Positions 25,890 through 35,347 of a stretch of DNA of 64,000 nt are shown here, one piece after another. The notes under the pieces were generated by a model. That model made no database searches. It worked only from the letters and a program-made list of their open reading frames with translations, and was not told where the DNA came from. Source of the DNA: Halodesulfovibrio sp. Lineage in GTDB: Bacteria; Desulfobacterota; Desulfovibrionia; Desulfovibrionales; Desulfovibrionaceae. Every line of letters begins with the position of its first letter. The stretch's first letter is position 1. The translations under genes were made by a program, and so were the position numbers. The stretch lies in assembly GCF_025210605.1 (NCBI RefSeq), contig NZ_JAOARI010000002.1:62001-126000 (forward strand), in the 5' to 3' direction.

Positions 25890-27833
25890 TTAATCGCGCA
25901 ATAACGCCGTTGCAGGAGTCAATCGAGAAGCTCGGTATGCTGGAATTATTCCAAAAAAAACACCAAAAATGATAGAGCAGAAGAATGCCCAGAACATATT
26001 ACAAGCGGAGTGTGCAAGCGGAATATCTGGAGCGAAATTCATGAATAGCAATTGAACAATGTATGAAGTAAACACGCCGAGAAGGCTACCTAGAAGACAC
26101 AGTATGATAGATTCAATTACAAATTGAATCAGTATTTCCGCACGCCTAGCGCCGATAGCCATTCTCAAACCAATTTCTGAAACACGCTCTGCAACAGAAA
26201 CAAGCATAATATTCATGACACCTATCCCGCCCACCAAAAGAGAGATAAAGGCAATACATGCGGCTGAAAGACTCATTGTTTCAGATGTTTGTTTTACAGC
26301 ATTATGCAGCAAATCAATGTTAAAAGTGAAAAAATCTTTTTTCCCATTATGTAACTTTAACAACACACTATTTATTATTGATTCAGCAGAGGTGGCATTA
26401 ACGCTATCTTTCAGTTTTATGGAAATTGATTGAATCTTACTCCCAGGTGATAATTTCGTCCAAACCGTTGAAAATGGGCTATAAGCTGTAAGTGCGCCTA
26501 CATTATCCTGCTGTAACGAATTTTGCTCTATAACTCCCACAACTCTTAGCGAGACATCATCTAAAAGAACTGCACGTCCGATTACCGATGTCGAATGGGG
26601 AAATAGTGTATTTTTTATTTGCTGATCAATCACAACTACAGATGCCATATCGGTAATATCACTTGGGTGAAGAAAACGTCCTTCACTTAATTTAAAGTTT
26701 TTAATTGAAACATATTGAGAGCCAACGCCTTTTAAAACAATCTGTCCGACCTTGTTATTGTATATAATCTGTCCGGTAGAAATTAAAACTGGGGATACAG
26801 CTTTAATAAATGGGCGTTGCTCAAGATATTGTACGTCATTTAATGAAAGACTGTTTAAACGCCATGACTGAATATCACCAAACCCTTCTCCTGGGTGCAC
26901 CTCAATCGACGCCGTTCCCATTGCATTTAAATCTGATAATACTTTTTTCTGTGCCCCCTCCCCGAGGGCAATTACGAAAAGTGTCGCCGCTATTCCAATG
27001 ATGACACCCAGCATCGTTAACGATGCTCGTAACTTTTCAGTGCATATTGTCTGTATCGACATATTAAGTGCATCACCGAAAACTTTTGCGGCTCTTTTTG
27101 CAAGATCTTGAGCTTCATAATTTGTTTCAAAAGCTATTGTTTGAGTTACGGGACGGTGAACTTCATTTGAGACAATACAACCATCGCTCAGTGTTATTGT
27201 TCTGTCAGCATAAGCTGCAATCGATTCATCATGGGTAACCAAAACAATAGTATAACCCTCTTTGTTCCTTTGTTTTAAGATTTCCATAATAACTTTGCTG
27301 TTTTCTACATCCAGCGCTCCGGTCGGCTCATCAGCAAGAATAACCTTACCTCTATTCATCAGAGCACGGGCAATACTTATACGCTGCTGCTGCCCCCCAG
27401 AAAGTACCGACGGTTTGTAGTTAATTTTGCTCTTAAGCCCAAGGTGCTCGAGTAACGCAAGAGCACTTTCTTTCCGTTGCTTGGTTGGTGCTCCTGCATA
27501 ACGCGCTGGCAATTCGACATTTTCGACAACGGTTAATGATTCTAGCAAGTTATAACGCTGAAAAATAAATCCAAAGAAATAGTTTCGCAATGCTGCTAAA
27601 TCATCATCTTCCAATTTGGATATATTCGCTCCGGCAACATGATATGAGCCGGCAGTTGCCCGTTCCAAGCATCCAATAATATTAAGAAGTGTTGACTTCC
27701 CTGAACCAGACGGCCCAACTATTGCAACAAATTCACCTGAAGAAATTGTTACATTAATATTTTTCAGAAGATGGAATTCTTCTTCACCATCATCTACAGA
27801 CTTATTAATGCCCTTTAATGAGATTAGCTGCAT
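25890..27833 (-). CDS. MacB-like ABC transporter (ATPase-permease fusion)
   Basis: A 647-residue fusion. Residues 1-225 are an ABC ATPase (Walker [10 protein letters not shown], signature LSGGQQQR, Walker [13 protein letters not shown]) with the LolD/MacB lineage features. Residues ~260-647 are a MacB permease: one membrane helix ([22 protein letters not shown]), a large periplasmic domain and three C-terminal helices with [12 protein letters not shown]. Such proteins drive peptides out of the periplasm through an outer-membrane partner. Last gene of the RiPP operon, 11 bases after the adaptor gene, so it likely exports the modified peptide or gives self-immunity. No TolC gene is in the window. 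Confidence 0.92.
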   Translation of the reverse strand: MQLISLKGINKSVDDGEEEFHLLKNINVTISSGEFVAIVGPSGSGKSTLLNIIGCLERATAGSYHVAGANISKLEDDDLAALRNYFFGFIFQRYNLLESLTVVENVELPARYAGAPTKQRKESALALLEHLGLKSKINYKPSVLSGGQQQRISIARALMNRGKVILADEPTGALDVENSKVIMEILKQRNKEGYTIVLVTHDESIAAYADRTITLSDGCIVSNEVHRPVTQTIAFETNYEAQDLAKRAAKVFGDALNMSIQTICTEKLRASLTMLGVIIGIAATLFVIALGEGAQKKVLSDLNAMGTASIEVHPGEGFGDIQSWRLNSLSLNDVQYLEQRPFIKAVSPVLISTGQIIYNNKVGQIVLKGVGSQYVSIKNFKLSEGRFLHPSDITDMASVVVIDQQIKNTLFPHSTSVIGRAVLLDDVSLRVVGVIEQNSLQQDNVGALTAYSPFSTVWTKLSPGSKIQSISIKLKDSVNATSAESIINSVLLKLHNGKKDFFTFNIDLLHNAVKQTSETMSLSAACIAFISLLVGGIGVMNIMLVSVAERVSEIGLRMAIGARRAEILIQFVIESIILCLLGSLLGVFTSYIVQLLFMNFAPDIPLAHSACNMFWAFFCSIIFGVFFGIIPAYRASRLTPATALLRD

Positions 27834-27844
27834 TATGCGAAACC

Positions 27845-29014
27845 TTAGAGTGGAATGTTAACACCACAAGCTGAATAGTCATCATTCATTCCAGTAAGTA
27901 TCACTTGATCGCCAACAGATATTCCAGAGGTAATTTCTATTGTTGTTCCATTTGTGCATCCTGTAGTGACACTTTTCTTGATTGGTATGTTTTCAGCGGA
28001 CAGGCTCCAAACATAACAAGAAGGGCCGTGACATTTTATTGCATCTATTGGCAGCACCACTACACTTTCAGCAGTTTTAATAGTAATGACGCATTGCGCA
28101 GTCATTCCTATCTGCAGTAATCTGGAGTGGTTCTCTACGTACAACCTTCCATAATAGTATATTGGATCCTTTTGGGTGGCGCTTTTTCCATCTTTAGAAT
28201 TAGTGATATGAATGGGAGCAGGGTCTACTGAATGCAACGTGGCATCATACTTTTGATTGGGCGCAGAAAGAATATTAAATGAGACCTTCATGCCAGGTCT
28301 AACGTTAGCAATATCTCCTTCGGAGATACGCATTTTAACTTCAAATTTTGTAAGATCAGCAATCTGCACAATCGTTGGAGCTGACTGAACGGCATTTACA
28401 GTTTGTCCTGTTTTTACAGGAATAGCCACAACAGTCCCTGAAAGAGGAGAAACGATTTTTGTATATTCAAGATCAGCTTTAGCATTCTCAAATTCAATTT
28501 GAGTTTTCTCAATTAATGCTCTCTTCTCTGCCGTTGCGGCCTGTGCAAGTGCTAAAGCATTCTCTGCTTTGTCTACAGCTTCTTGAGACGTAGCACGTTG
28601 TTTTGCAAGCTCCTTCTGCCTGGCAAGACTTTGCTGTGCTTCTTTGACGGACACTTTTTTTGATGCCAGTTGGGCATAGTATATAGTGATCTGTGTTTTA
28701 ACTGTGCGCAGCCTATTCAATTGAGGAGTTGCATCAATTTCAGCAATCAGCTCGCCCTGTTCTACAAACTGCCCAAGTTTGGCATTCATCTTTGTTATTT
28801 GGCCAGAGACTTGAGCTCCTACATGCACAAGTTCTATTGGAGTAATCTCTCCAACAGCCATTATCTGCTGTTCAACATTTCCTGTTCGTGCCTCAACTAT
28901 CTTGTATGGTGGAGAATTAACTTTCTGCTCTTTTTTTAAAAAAAAAGAACCCGAACACAAAACAGCAAGAGCGATAGCAATGTATTTTAACAGCAAGGAA
29001 TTTTTCTTAGACAT
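27845..29014 (-). CDS. MacA-like periplasmic adaptor protein
   Basis: Membrane fusion (HlyD/RND-type) protein, 389 residues. An N-terminal anchor (YIAIALAVLCSGSFFL) is followed by a lipoyl/barrel-sandwich half (VGAQVSGQITKMNAKLGQFVEQGELIAEID), a coiled-coil hairpin (~110-180), the second lipoyl half (SPLSGTVVAIPVKTGQTV) and beta-barrel domains. It would link the adjacent MacB-like protein to a TolC-type channel. Part of the RiPP operon. Confidence 0.9.
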   Translation of the reverse strand: MSKKNSLLLKYIAIALAVLCSGSFFLKKEQKVNSPPYKIVEARTGNVEQQIMAVGEITPIELVHVGAQVSGQITKMNAKLGQFVEQGELIAEIDATPQLNRLRTVKTQITIYYAQLASKKVSVKEAQQSLARQKELAKQRATSQEAVDKAENALALAQAATAEKRALIEKTQIEFENAKADLEYTKIVSPLSGTVVAIPVKTGQTVNAVQSAPTIVQIADLTKFEVKMRISEGDIANVRPGMKVSFNILSAPNQKYDATLHSVDPAPIHITNSKDGKSATQKDPIYYYGRLYVENHSRLLQIGMTAQCVITIKTAESVVVLPIDAIKCHGPSCYVWSLSAENIPIKKSVTTGCTNGTTIEITSGISVGDQVILTGMNDDYSACGVNIPL

Positions 29015-29056
29015 AATAGATTCTTCTTTGCGTAGAATTGATTTTTGCAGCCCCCA

Positions 29057-30763
29057 TTACCCACTAGCTTGCTTTGATATTAGTTCAGCATAAGAATTAT
29101 AAAAAGTTGCAGAACCGTCATCTTCGAGCATCAACACCTTGTCCAACTTATTTAAATTGTTATGATTGTGTGTTACGACAATACTCATAGCTTCTTTCAA
29201 TGGCCCTTCAAATAAAGCAAAAAGAGAGGCCTCTGATGCAGAATCCATATTTGAACTCGCTTCATCAAAAATGTAACAATTTTTTTTCCTGAGGAGTATT
29301 CTTGCAAGAAAAACTTTTTGCCTCTGGCCACTGGACAGAGTTCTACCATTCACTCCTACAGGAGTGTACTTTTTCCTTTCAACCAACTCAGTTAGCCCAC
29401 TTTTTTTAATTGCTGCCAACACTGAGAGCTCTGAAAAAGGTTCTCCCAATGTTATATTGTCATAAATAGAAGCATTAAAAAGATAACTATGAGGATTGAT
29501 GGACAAGTAAGATTTACGATATGCTTCAAGGTCATATTCATCAACATTACGGCCATTTACAAGGACACAACCTGAATCAGGAGTATAGAATCGCTCCAGT
29601 AATTGTAGAATTGTAGATTTCCCAGAGCCATTAGGCCCAACGATAGCTAAAGTCTCTGTTCCTTTGAGAGTGAAATTGATATTTTGAAGTGTTTTCTGAG
29701 TATGATATCCAAAAGACACGTTTTTGAATTCTATCTCATTGATTAAGGAAAGCGGTTCATGCCCATCCAATTCTTGTTGAGCTTGGCTAGAGTCTAGAAA
29801 CATAAAATGTCGTTGCGCTGATGGAAGTACGCCAGACAGGAGATACATAATATTTAATATCGAACCGACTGGCCCAATAACCTGCATACTGCATGCTATA
29901 AATGCAAATAAACATCCTATCGTCATTGTATTTCCAACAACAAAATGTGCACCGATCAGAAGAATCAATGCTTCTATCAGTCGGACTACAAAAAATTCTG
30001 AAGACATATTGTATCGAGCAACAACACTCATATCCCGAGCGTGTCCTGCTACTTGCTTTGCTTGTGCGTTTATAACTTGTTTTCGTTCGTTTATGATTCC
30101 AAAGCGCCGAATATCTTGCATCGCATTGACATGTTCTCCAAAACACTGAGCAAAAGCATAAGAGCTATTTATGAGTTGCTCTGCACAACCATGACAATGC
30201 CGTGAAAAATGTTTTACAATTATGAATTTAACTGGAACGAACAAGAACACCAATAAAGATAATCTTTTCTCAAGAAAAAAAAGACCAACAACACTACCTA
30301 TGAAGGTTAACAACTCACTGATTGCAAGAAAAATCTCATCGTCGCATATTTTTTTTATGTTTGTAATATCAACATCTAGGTTGTTTAATGTCTCGGCTGC
30401 GTCATTATGGTGAAAAAAAGAAATTGATATTTTCGAAAGGGCACGGAAACTATCTGCAATAAGCTTTTGATATATTTCTGATGCAATTGTTGCTCGAAGC
30501 AATTCTTTAAAAACATCTATAGCAGAACTCAACAACGCCAAAGAAAGCATCACAATAATCATTTTAGTCACGAATGCGAGCTCTTGCTTTACTACTCCAT
30601 CGTCAATAAGGTATTTCGTTAAAAATGGGCGCATAAATGCAAAAAATGCTTGAAAAGCAAGGCAACATAAGATGAATGCCAGTTTCTTCCTATGTGGTCG
30701 AAATAATTTCAAAAGCCTTTTTACTAGTAGAGAAGTATCCTTTTTCAAAATAACAGCTCCCAC
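29057..30763 (-). CDS. ABC exporter, fused permease-ATPase
   Basis: A 568-residue half-transporter. About six N-terminal membrane helices (residues ~25-310) precede an ATPase domain with Walker A VGPNGSGKST, signature LSSGQRQKV, Walker B NCYIFDEASSNMD and a switch VTHNHN. It lacks the N-terminal C39 peptidase domain that many bacteriocin exporters use to cut the leader. Its start is a GTG. Lying between the maturation genes and the MacAB pair, it probably moves the modified peptide across the inner membrane. Confidence 0.88.
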   Translation of the reverse strand: MGAVILKKDTSLLVKRLLKLFRPHRKKLAFILCCLAFQAFFAFMRPFLTKYLIDDGVVKQELAFVTKMIIVMLSLALLSSAIDVFKELLRATIASEIYQKLIADSFRALSKISISFFHHNDAAETLNNLDVDITNIKKICDDEIFLAISELLTFIGSVVGLFFLEKRLSLLVFLFVPVKFIIVKHFSRHCHGCAEQLINSSYAFAQCFGEHVNAMQDIRRFGIINERKQVINAQAKQVAGHARDMSVVARYNMSSEFFVVRLIEALILLIGAHFVVGNTMTIGCLFAFIACSMQVIGPVGSILNIMYLLSGVLPSAQRHFMFLDSSQAQQELDGHEPLSLINEIEFKNVSFGYHTQKTLQNINFTLKGTETLAIVGPNGSGKSTILQLLERFYTPDSGCVLVNGRNVDEYDLEAYRKSYLSINPHSYLFNASIYDNITLGEPFSELSVLAAIKKSGLTELVERKKYTPVGVNGRTLSSGQRQKVFLARILLRKKNCYIFDEASSNMDSASEASLFALFEGPLKEAMSIVVTHNHNNLNKLDKVLMLEDDGSATFYNSYAELISKQASG

Positions 30764-30776
30764 TTAAAGCCCCCCA

Positions 30777-31034
30777 CTACCTTGCTAACTTATGAGCAAT
30801 AATTTTTGAAATTCCTTCTGGGCAATATAAATTGTCATTTAAAATATCTTCTTCAGTAAACAAAAATGAAAATGTCTTTTCAAGTTGGAAGAATAGAAAG
30901 AGCATTTCTCTGGCACTTAATTGCAAACTATCTCCAAAAAAATGTGCGTTAGAGAAGTCTGACTTCCAATGAATGCTAAATTTCTCGCGTAAAAGGCTTA
31001 CTAAATATTTGTGTACTTCTTCTGACGTGTTCAT
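30777..31034 (-). CDS. Acyl-carrier-like protein of a peptide maturation system
   Basis: An 85-residue protein with an acyl-carrier fold pattern: the motif FFGDSLQLSARE gives a candidate phosphopantetheine Ser at residue 36, with the usual D-S-L context and a following helix. I recall that CcpM-type peptide clusters contain an acyl-carrier-related protein of this size, and this one sits in the same place. It has a GGAGAG ribosome-binding site. Its job in such clusters is not established. Confidence 0.7.
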   Translation of the reverse strand: MNTSEEVHKYLVSLLREKFSIHWKSDFSNAHFFGDSLQLSAREMLFLFFQLEKTFSFLFTEEDILNDNLYCPEGISKIIAHKLAR

Positions 31035-31058
31035 AACTAACTCTCCAGCTCCGTTTTG

Positions 31059-32171
31059 TTATAATACTTCAACTTCGTTGTAACTTGCTAGCTGAGCAAT
31101 AACAGCATCGAATAATTTATTTTGTGATGACATTCCATATACTGGAACGGGAAGTGTGACGTAATATGATTCGTCAACGGTTTCTGGAGAAACAGTTAAT
31201 GTTGACAATTTACTTGTAGAGTCAAAGGATGTATAATCCACTGCAGTATTATTAATAAGAAATCCAACAACTTCAATGGAAAACCTGTTTTCAATAAGCG
31301 TTCTTAATTTTAAAATATGCTCTTTCGTATATTTTTCACAATAAGTCGAGATAAAGGTAGCATCTGGTGGAACTGCATTAATCATTTCAAATGCAGTAAT
31401 TCCGAATCTATTTGTTTGCTGCTGCGACATTTGAATTAAACCACCAGGTACGCCGATAATAATTACATCTGGCTTTTCTTCCAATTCAATCTTCTTGACA
31501 AAGTTGTTAAACAAAACAACTTTTTCATGCTCATGATAGTTTTTATCGAACATAAAGCTAGGAACTGAATGTTCGCAAATTAAATGACTCCATCCCCGCG
31601 AACCGATGACAGAAACTTTGTAGCCAATATCTTGCAAATATTCTGCAAAAGAAACCTGAGCAGTAAATTTTCCAACATCTTCTATCGTCCCTAAAACCAT
31701 TACTACAGGTGTATTAATTGTTCTTAGCAACAATTGTTCTTCAGAGATGAGATCTATCTGATTACGCTGTTGATTATCACGACAATATGTAAACACAACC
31801 CCATTTTCTTTTGCCGTTGAAGCTAGTAGCTTACACTCAGATTCTGTAAGCTCAAGAGCACAGATGATATTTTTATTTTTCTCAATGGATAATTTTATTT
31901 TCGGAAGAATAAGCGTTTCTTTATCAATCATATGGTCTGATTCTGTAAAAAATACAGTATCGACTCTCCGTAGTGCCTCGTTAAAGTCGGCGTGAACAAT
32001 AATTCCACAAGTAGAGCCAAAATCGACCATACCTGCATCTAGTCCTGAGAGTCCCCATCCTGCAGGTGACACGAGTTCCGTAAAATCACACTGTGTTGCA
32101 AGGATATTTTTTTTTCGAAGCATTACTGCAAAATGTTTATCAAATGGATATACGAGTGTTTTTTCCTTCAT
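31059..32171 (-). CDS. Peptide maturation system protein (TIGR04066-like)
   Basis: About 370 residues starting MKEKTLVYPFDKHF. The start at 32171 is preferred over a longer one at 32186 because AGGA precedes it and relatives begin this way. The N-terminal half has LVYPFDKHFAVMLRKK and STCGIIVHADFNEAL; the middle has VMVLGTIEDVGKFTAQVSFAEYLQDIGYKVSVIGSRGW, a P-loop-free nucleotide-fold-like stretch. I recognise it from memory as the protein next to CcpM in Cys-rich peptide clusters (TIGR04066). Its biochemical role is unknown. It is close-packed with the radical SAM gene. Confidence 0.7.
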   Translation of the reverse strand: MKEKTLVYPFDKHFAVMLRKKNILATQCDFTELVSPAGWGLSGLDAGMVDFGSTCGIIVHADFNEALRRVDTVFFTESDHMIDKETLILPKIKLSIEKNKNIICALELTESECKLLASTAKENGVVFTYCRDNQQRNQIDLISEEQLLLRTINTPVVMVLGTIEDVGKFTAQVSFAEYLQDIGYKVSVIGSRGWSHLICEHSVPSFMFDKNYHEHEKVVLFNNFVKKIELEEKPDVIIIGVPGGLIQMSQQQTNRFGITAFEMINAVPPDATFISTYCEKYTKEHILKLRTLIENRFSIEVVGFLINNTAVDYTSFDSTSKLSTLTVSPETVDESYYVTLPVPVYGMSSQNKLFDAVIAQLASYNEVEVL

Positions 32172-32176
32172 CGGTC

Positions 32177-33616
32177 CTAATCCCATGTGTATAACGGTAT
32201 TTCATCATTCTCAAAAACAAAACCGTACTCAAGAAGTGTACAATAATCTTTCAGCATCTCTTCAGCATAGCCTTTTACCTCTTTGCAACCCGCCAATCTT
32301 TTTTGTGCTGACAACTTTTCATTTTGATCTGCAGTTGCAATACATTGCGTACACATTAAGAAAGCCCAACACTTTTTGCAGTGAGAGGCTGTCAAGCGGC
32401 CTACATTCAGAATGGACTCAATTCTTTCGAAATCAAATCCATCTATCAAATTTCCTATAATGCTTAGCTTTGAAGATTCACTAACTCTTTCACAAGGGAA
32501 TAACTCGCCATCAACATTTAAGAATAATTTCCTAACGCCGGGAACACATGGACCACCTGGATGGCATTTTTCAGGGAGTGCTGTCGGGCGTTGACGTAAC
32601 AAAAACATCTTTCCTTTGATCTCTTCAAATTTCCCTAACGTAATTTTGGAAATATGTTTTGACTCTAATCGATTTAATTTGTGAAGAAAAAGTTTAAAAT
32701 TCTCTTTTTCTTCCTGAATGAAAAATTCGTCAGGAATGTCAATGTCATCTTTTCGATACTGGCTAGAAATAATGCTTGCGGTAACGTTTACCCCTTCAGC
32801 TTCTTTACATTGAAGGAAAAAATTATTCGAACACTGATTGGTTATTGTTGGATCAATTACAGCATTATACGTCATTCGTGAATATAGATCAGAGTAATGC
32901 TCTTTAATTATTCCCAAATATTTCATAATAGTATCAAAGGTACCGGTTCCTGAAACGGCAAAAACTCTATTCTTGTCGTGCTGTTCTTTATCTCCATCTA
33001 AGCTTATCAAAACATGGAATTTTTTCTCTTGAAGATATGTTAAAATTTCTTCCGTAAACAAAGTTCCATTGGTCGTGATGTGGAAGCCAATATTTTTCCC
33101 TTCCCCTTTCTCTTCAACATATGCCACAACTTTTTTTAACACGTTAAATGCCAACAAGGGTTCTCCGCCATAAAACCCTATATTGATATCATCGCAGTCA
33201 ATGGAGTGGTTCAGAAGAAAATCTACTCCCTTGCATGCTGTTTCGAAAGACATGGCCTTATTTGTATGCCCCCTACTGTCATAACATCCTGAATAAACAC
33301 AATATTTACAGCGAAGATTGCACTGTTGAGTAATCTGCAATGTAATCCCCTCAACCCTTCGTTCTAATAAGGAGGGGAGGATGGCTGTGCTTGGGTGAAC
33401 AATTTCTTCTATTTTGCTATCCTGTAACCAACCAAGTTTTTTTATACTATCTAAAAATTTTTTGTCTGATTCAGAAATGATTACACTATCTCTATCTTCA
33501 AGATACCTTGCAACTTTCTGTGTTACTTTTAATATAGAATTCTTATTTGCATCATAAACATAGTGATTCTGTGGTGTGCAAAAAGAAAAAAATAATTCAT
33601 TATTCTTATGCATCAT
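32177..33616 (-). CDS. ccpM: Radical SAM/SPASM peptide maturase (CcpM-like)
   Basis: A 479-residue radical SAM enzyme that modifies a ribosomal peptide, probably the 46-residue precursor encoded just upstream. The [4Fe-4S] SAM motif C99-x3-C103-x2-C106 lies in TQQCNLRCKYC, and GFYGGEPLL is the usual SAM-binding stretch. The C-terminal SPASM domain has CHPGGPC, FPCERV and HCKKCWAFLMCTQC, giving ligands for two auxiliary clusters. An N-terminal ~90-residue segment resembles a peptide-recognition (RRE-like) region. Overall it fits the Cys-rich-peptide maturase CcpM described mainly from Clostridia. The product chemistry cannot be read from sequence. Confidence 0.85.
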   Translation of the reverse strand: MMHKNNELFFSFCTPQNHYVYDANKNSILKVTQKVARYLEDRDSVIISESDKKFLDSIKKLGWLQDSKIEEIVHPSTAILPSLLERRVEGITLQITQQCNLRCKYCVYSGCYDSRGHTNKAMSFETACKGVDFLLNHSIDCDDINIGFYGGEPLLAFNVLKKVVAYVEEKGEGKNIGFHITTNGTLFTEEILTYLQEKKFHVLISLDGDKEQHDKNRVFAVSGTGTFDTIMKYLGIIKEHYSDLYSRMTYNAVIDPTITNQCSNNFFLQCKEAEGVNVTASIISSQYRKDDIDIPDEFFIQEEKENFKLFLHKLNRLESKHISKITLGKFEEIKGKMFLLRQRPTALPEKCHPGGPCVPGVRKLFLNVDGELFPCERVSESSKLSIIGNLIDGFDFERIESILNVGRLTASHCKKCWAFLMCTQCIATADQNEKLSAQKRLAGCKEVKGYAEEMLKDYCTLLEYGFVFENDEIPLYTWD

Positions 33617-33650
33617 AAATTCTCGTTGCTAAATTTTTTTACATAAAAAA

Positions 33651-33680
33651 GTACAGTAAAGAACAAAATCTTTACTGTAC
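33651..33680 (-). terminator. Terminator/attenuator between precursor and maturase
   Basis: GTACAGTAAAG (33651-33661) pairs with CTTTACTGTAC (33670-33680), an 11-bp perfect stem with an 8-nt loop. On the minus strand it is followed by TTTTTTATG. It lies between the precursor and the maturase and would let the precursor be made in excess over its enzymes. Confidence 0.85.
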
Positions 33681-33698
33681 TTTTATTTTTACTAGTTC

Positions 33699-33839
33699 TT
33701 AATAGTTTCTGCTGTTTTTAACAGAAACATTTCGAGAAAAACTTCCGCTACCACCAATACAACCACACGCTGCACAATAACAAATGCTCCAAGAAAGAAC
33801 TGACTCAAAGTTGTGTGCTTTTTTTCCTAACTTTTTCAT
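33699..33839 (-). CDS. Cys-rich RiPP precursor peptide (CLI_3235-like)
   Basis: A 46-residue peptide with a canonical AAAGGAG ribosome-binding site 7 bases before its ATG at 33839. It begins MKKLGKKAHNFES, like the leader of the Cys-rich peptides made with CcpM, and continues with the four-cysteine core ICYCAACGCIGG (Cys 20, 22, 25, 27), then a polar tail rich in Ser/Asn (ending NSRNY). It is immediately upstream of the radical SAM gene and separated from it by a terminator. Leader MKKLGKK and the Cys cluster point to the CLI_3235-class family as I remember it; the cleavage site and modification are unknown. Confidence 0.82.
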   Translation of the reverse strand: MKKLGKKAHNFESVLSWSICYCAACGCIGGSGSFSRNVSVKNSRNY

Positions 33840-35293
33840 AAAATACTCCTTTAAGAATTTTTTGATTAGATGAAAAGCTTTTCAATTATTTTTTTTACAT
33901 GCACCAATATATTTAATATGGCAACATATTTATTATTTTTTTTTGAATATTTTTATCATTTTTGTTTTTTTCACTATAGCTTCTCAAATTATTTTAACAA
34001 CGATGAAAGACAAAGATTTTACGGATAAACTCAAAGTTGCATCCACAAACAAGCCACATAACGCACCTCGCAGACAGAAAGTCTTTTACCATAGTTAAAG
34101 ATGCATTCTCGTGCCATTCACCTGACATAAAGGTATAGAAAAATGTTATAAACTAAGAGATGCAAGTTTTTACTTAATCATTTGTAGATGAAATGGCGCG
34201 AAAAATTTTTCAAAAGATGCTCTAGCTAGATATCCGGCTAGTTAAGAGGACAAATTGTATTCGCTCAACAATGCAGACCTCACCTAGAACGATCTATCGA
34301 ATGTTATTCACCATTAGGCGCGACAAGTTAGAAAATCTTTAGTCAGAAAAACAAGAGCTAAACACCTAAGGCGCCAGACTGTTATCTCAACATCAAAAAA
34401 TTTTATAGACGACTCGTAATCATATATTGGATATGGTCGCCCACCTGAAATGACCACATTTAACTTCTAGGTATTGTGAAAATATTTGCTGTGCAGACCC
34501 AAAACACCATATTGTCCTTCTTGTTGACGCAAAAGCAGATTTATACTGGCTGGTTAAATAACGTGGGAAGGATTCGGCGTCTCTTACAGCCGCACTTAGT
34601 CCTAACATTCTAGTTACAGGCTGTTTTCAAAAAACACGATATGAGTCTCGTGAGCCTAAGTGAAATGCTTATAATATCATTACTCAAAAAATGATAACTA
34701 GTTACTTTTATAATCCTAGAAGCCATTCGACTGCATGGCCCAAACAAAAATTCAAATGTGTTGCCTAGACAATACTCTTCTGAAAAAACGAATTTGCAGA
34801 TCGCTTACAAAAGTATCTTGGTAATGCGGAAGAGGGTGAGAAAAGCTATCGATAAAGGCACTTCACTTCCGGCGAGATATCGACTTTAGTGTAGCACGCC
34901 CCATTGAATCCTAGTCGTGTAGACGATTCTCATGACTCGCCAGATATGCTTGGTACCGGCACCACGCGCAAATGACACAGATTCATTATGCCAACTTCAC
35001 TGCTTGGATTAGACACCCGAAATTTCAACGGCAAGGAGTATTGGGAATGATAAGCAGCACTAGTTTGTGAGGCAAAAATTTTCTTTGGCTTTAAAACTAG
35101 GAATGAGTAGACAAGGGGAAATACAAAAACAAAAAAGTTCGTAAGGATATCTTTAGCTACACGAAATGTTCTTCAATCCTGTAAGTGGCATTGGCGCAAT
35201 GCGAATACTGCTATTAATAAAGTTGAAAAAATGTTTTTACACTATACGTGTGCGGGGGGGGGGAGGAGAAAATAGCGGCGATCAAAGTAGATT
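33840..35293. other. AT-rich region with decayed coding sequence
   Basis: 33840-34020 is very AT-rich and probably holds the promoter of the RiPP operon. From ~34380 to 35150 short stretches read like protein on the + strand but are broken by stops, for example HHIVLLVDAKADLYWLV around 34510-34555 and FADRLQKYLGNAEEGEKSYR around 34793-34852. They look like remains of one or two genes I cannot identify. A run of ten G lies at 35254-35263. Confidence 0.5.
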
Positions 35294-35330
35294 AAAGAGC
35301 CTCCTCCCCATGACGAAGAGGAGATTCTTT
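35294..35330 (-). terminator. Hairpin after the 35348 gene
   Basis: AAAGAGCCTCCTC (35294-35306) pairs with GAGGAGATTCTTT (35318-35330) with one mismatch and one G-U. It lies just past the stop of the minus-strand gene. On the plus strand it is followed by a T-rich stretch too. Confidence 0.55.
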
Positions 35331-35347
35331 TACATTTTTTTAGGCTT

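Noticed and set aside
35254..35263. Ten-G run as a phase-variable tract
   Set aside because: No credible gene or promoter depends on it; the neighbouring gene is on the other strand and ends 85 bases away.
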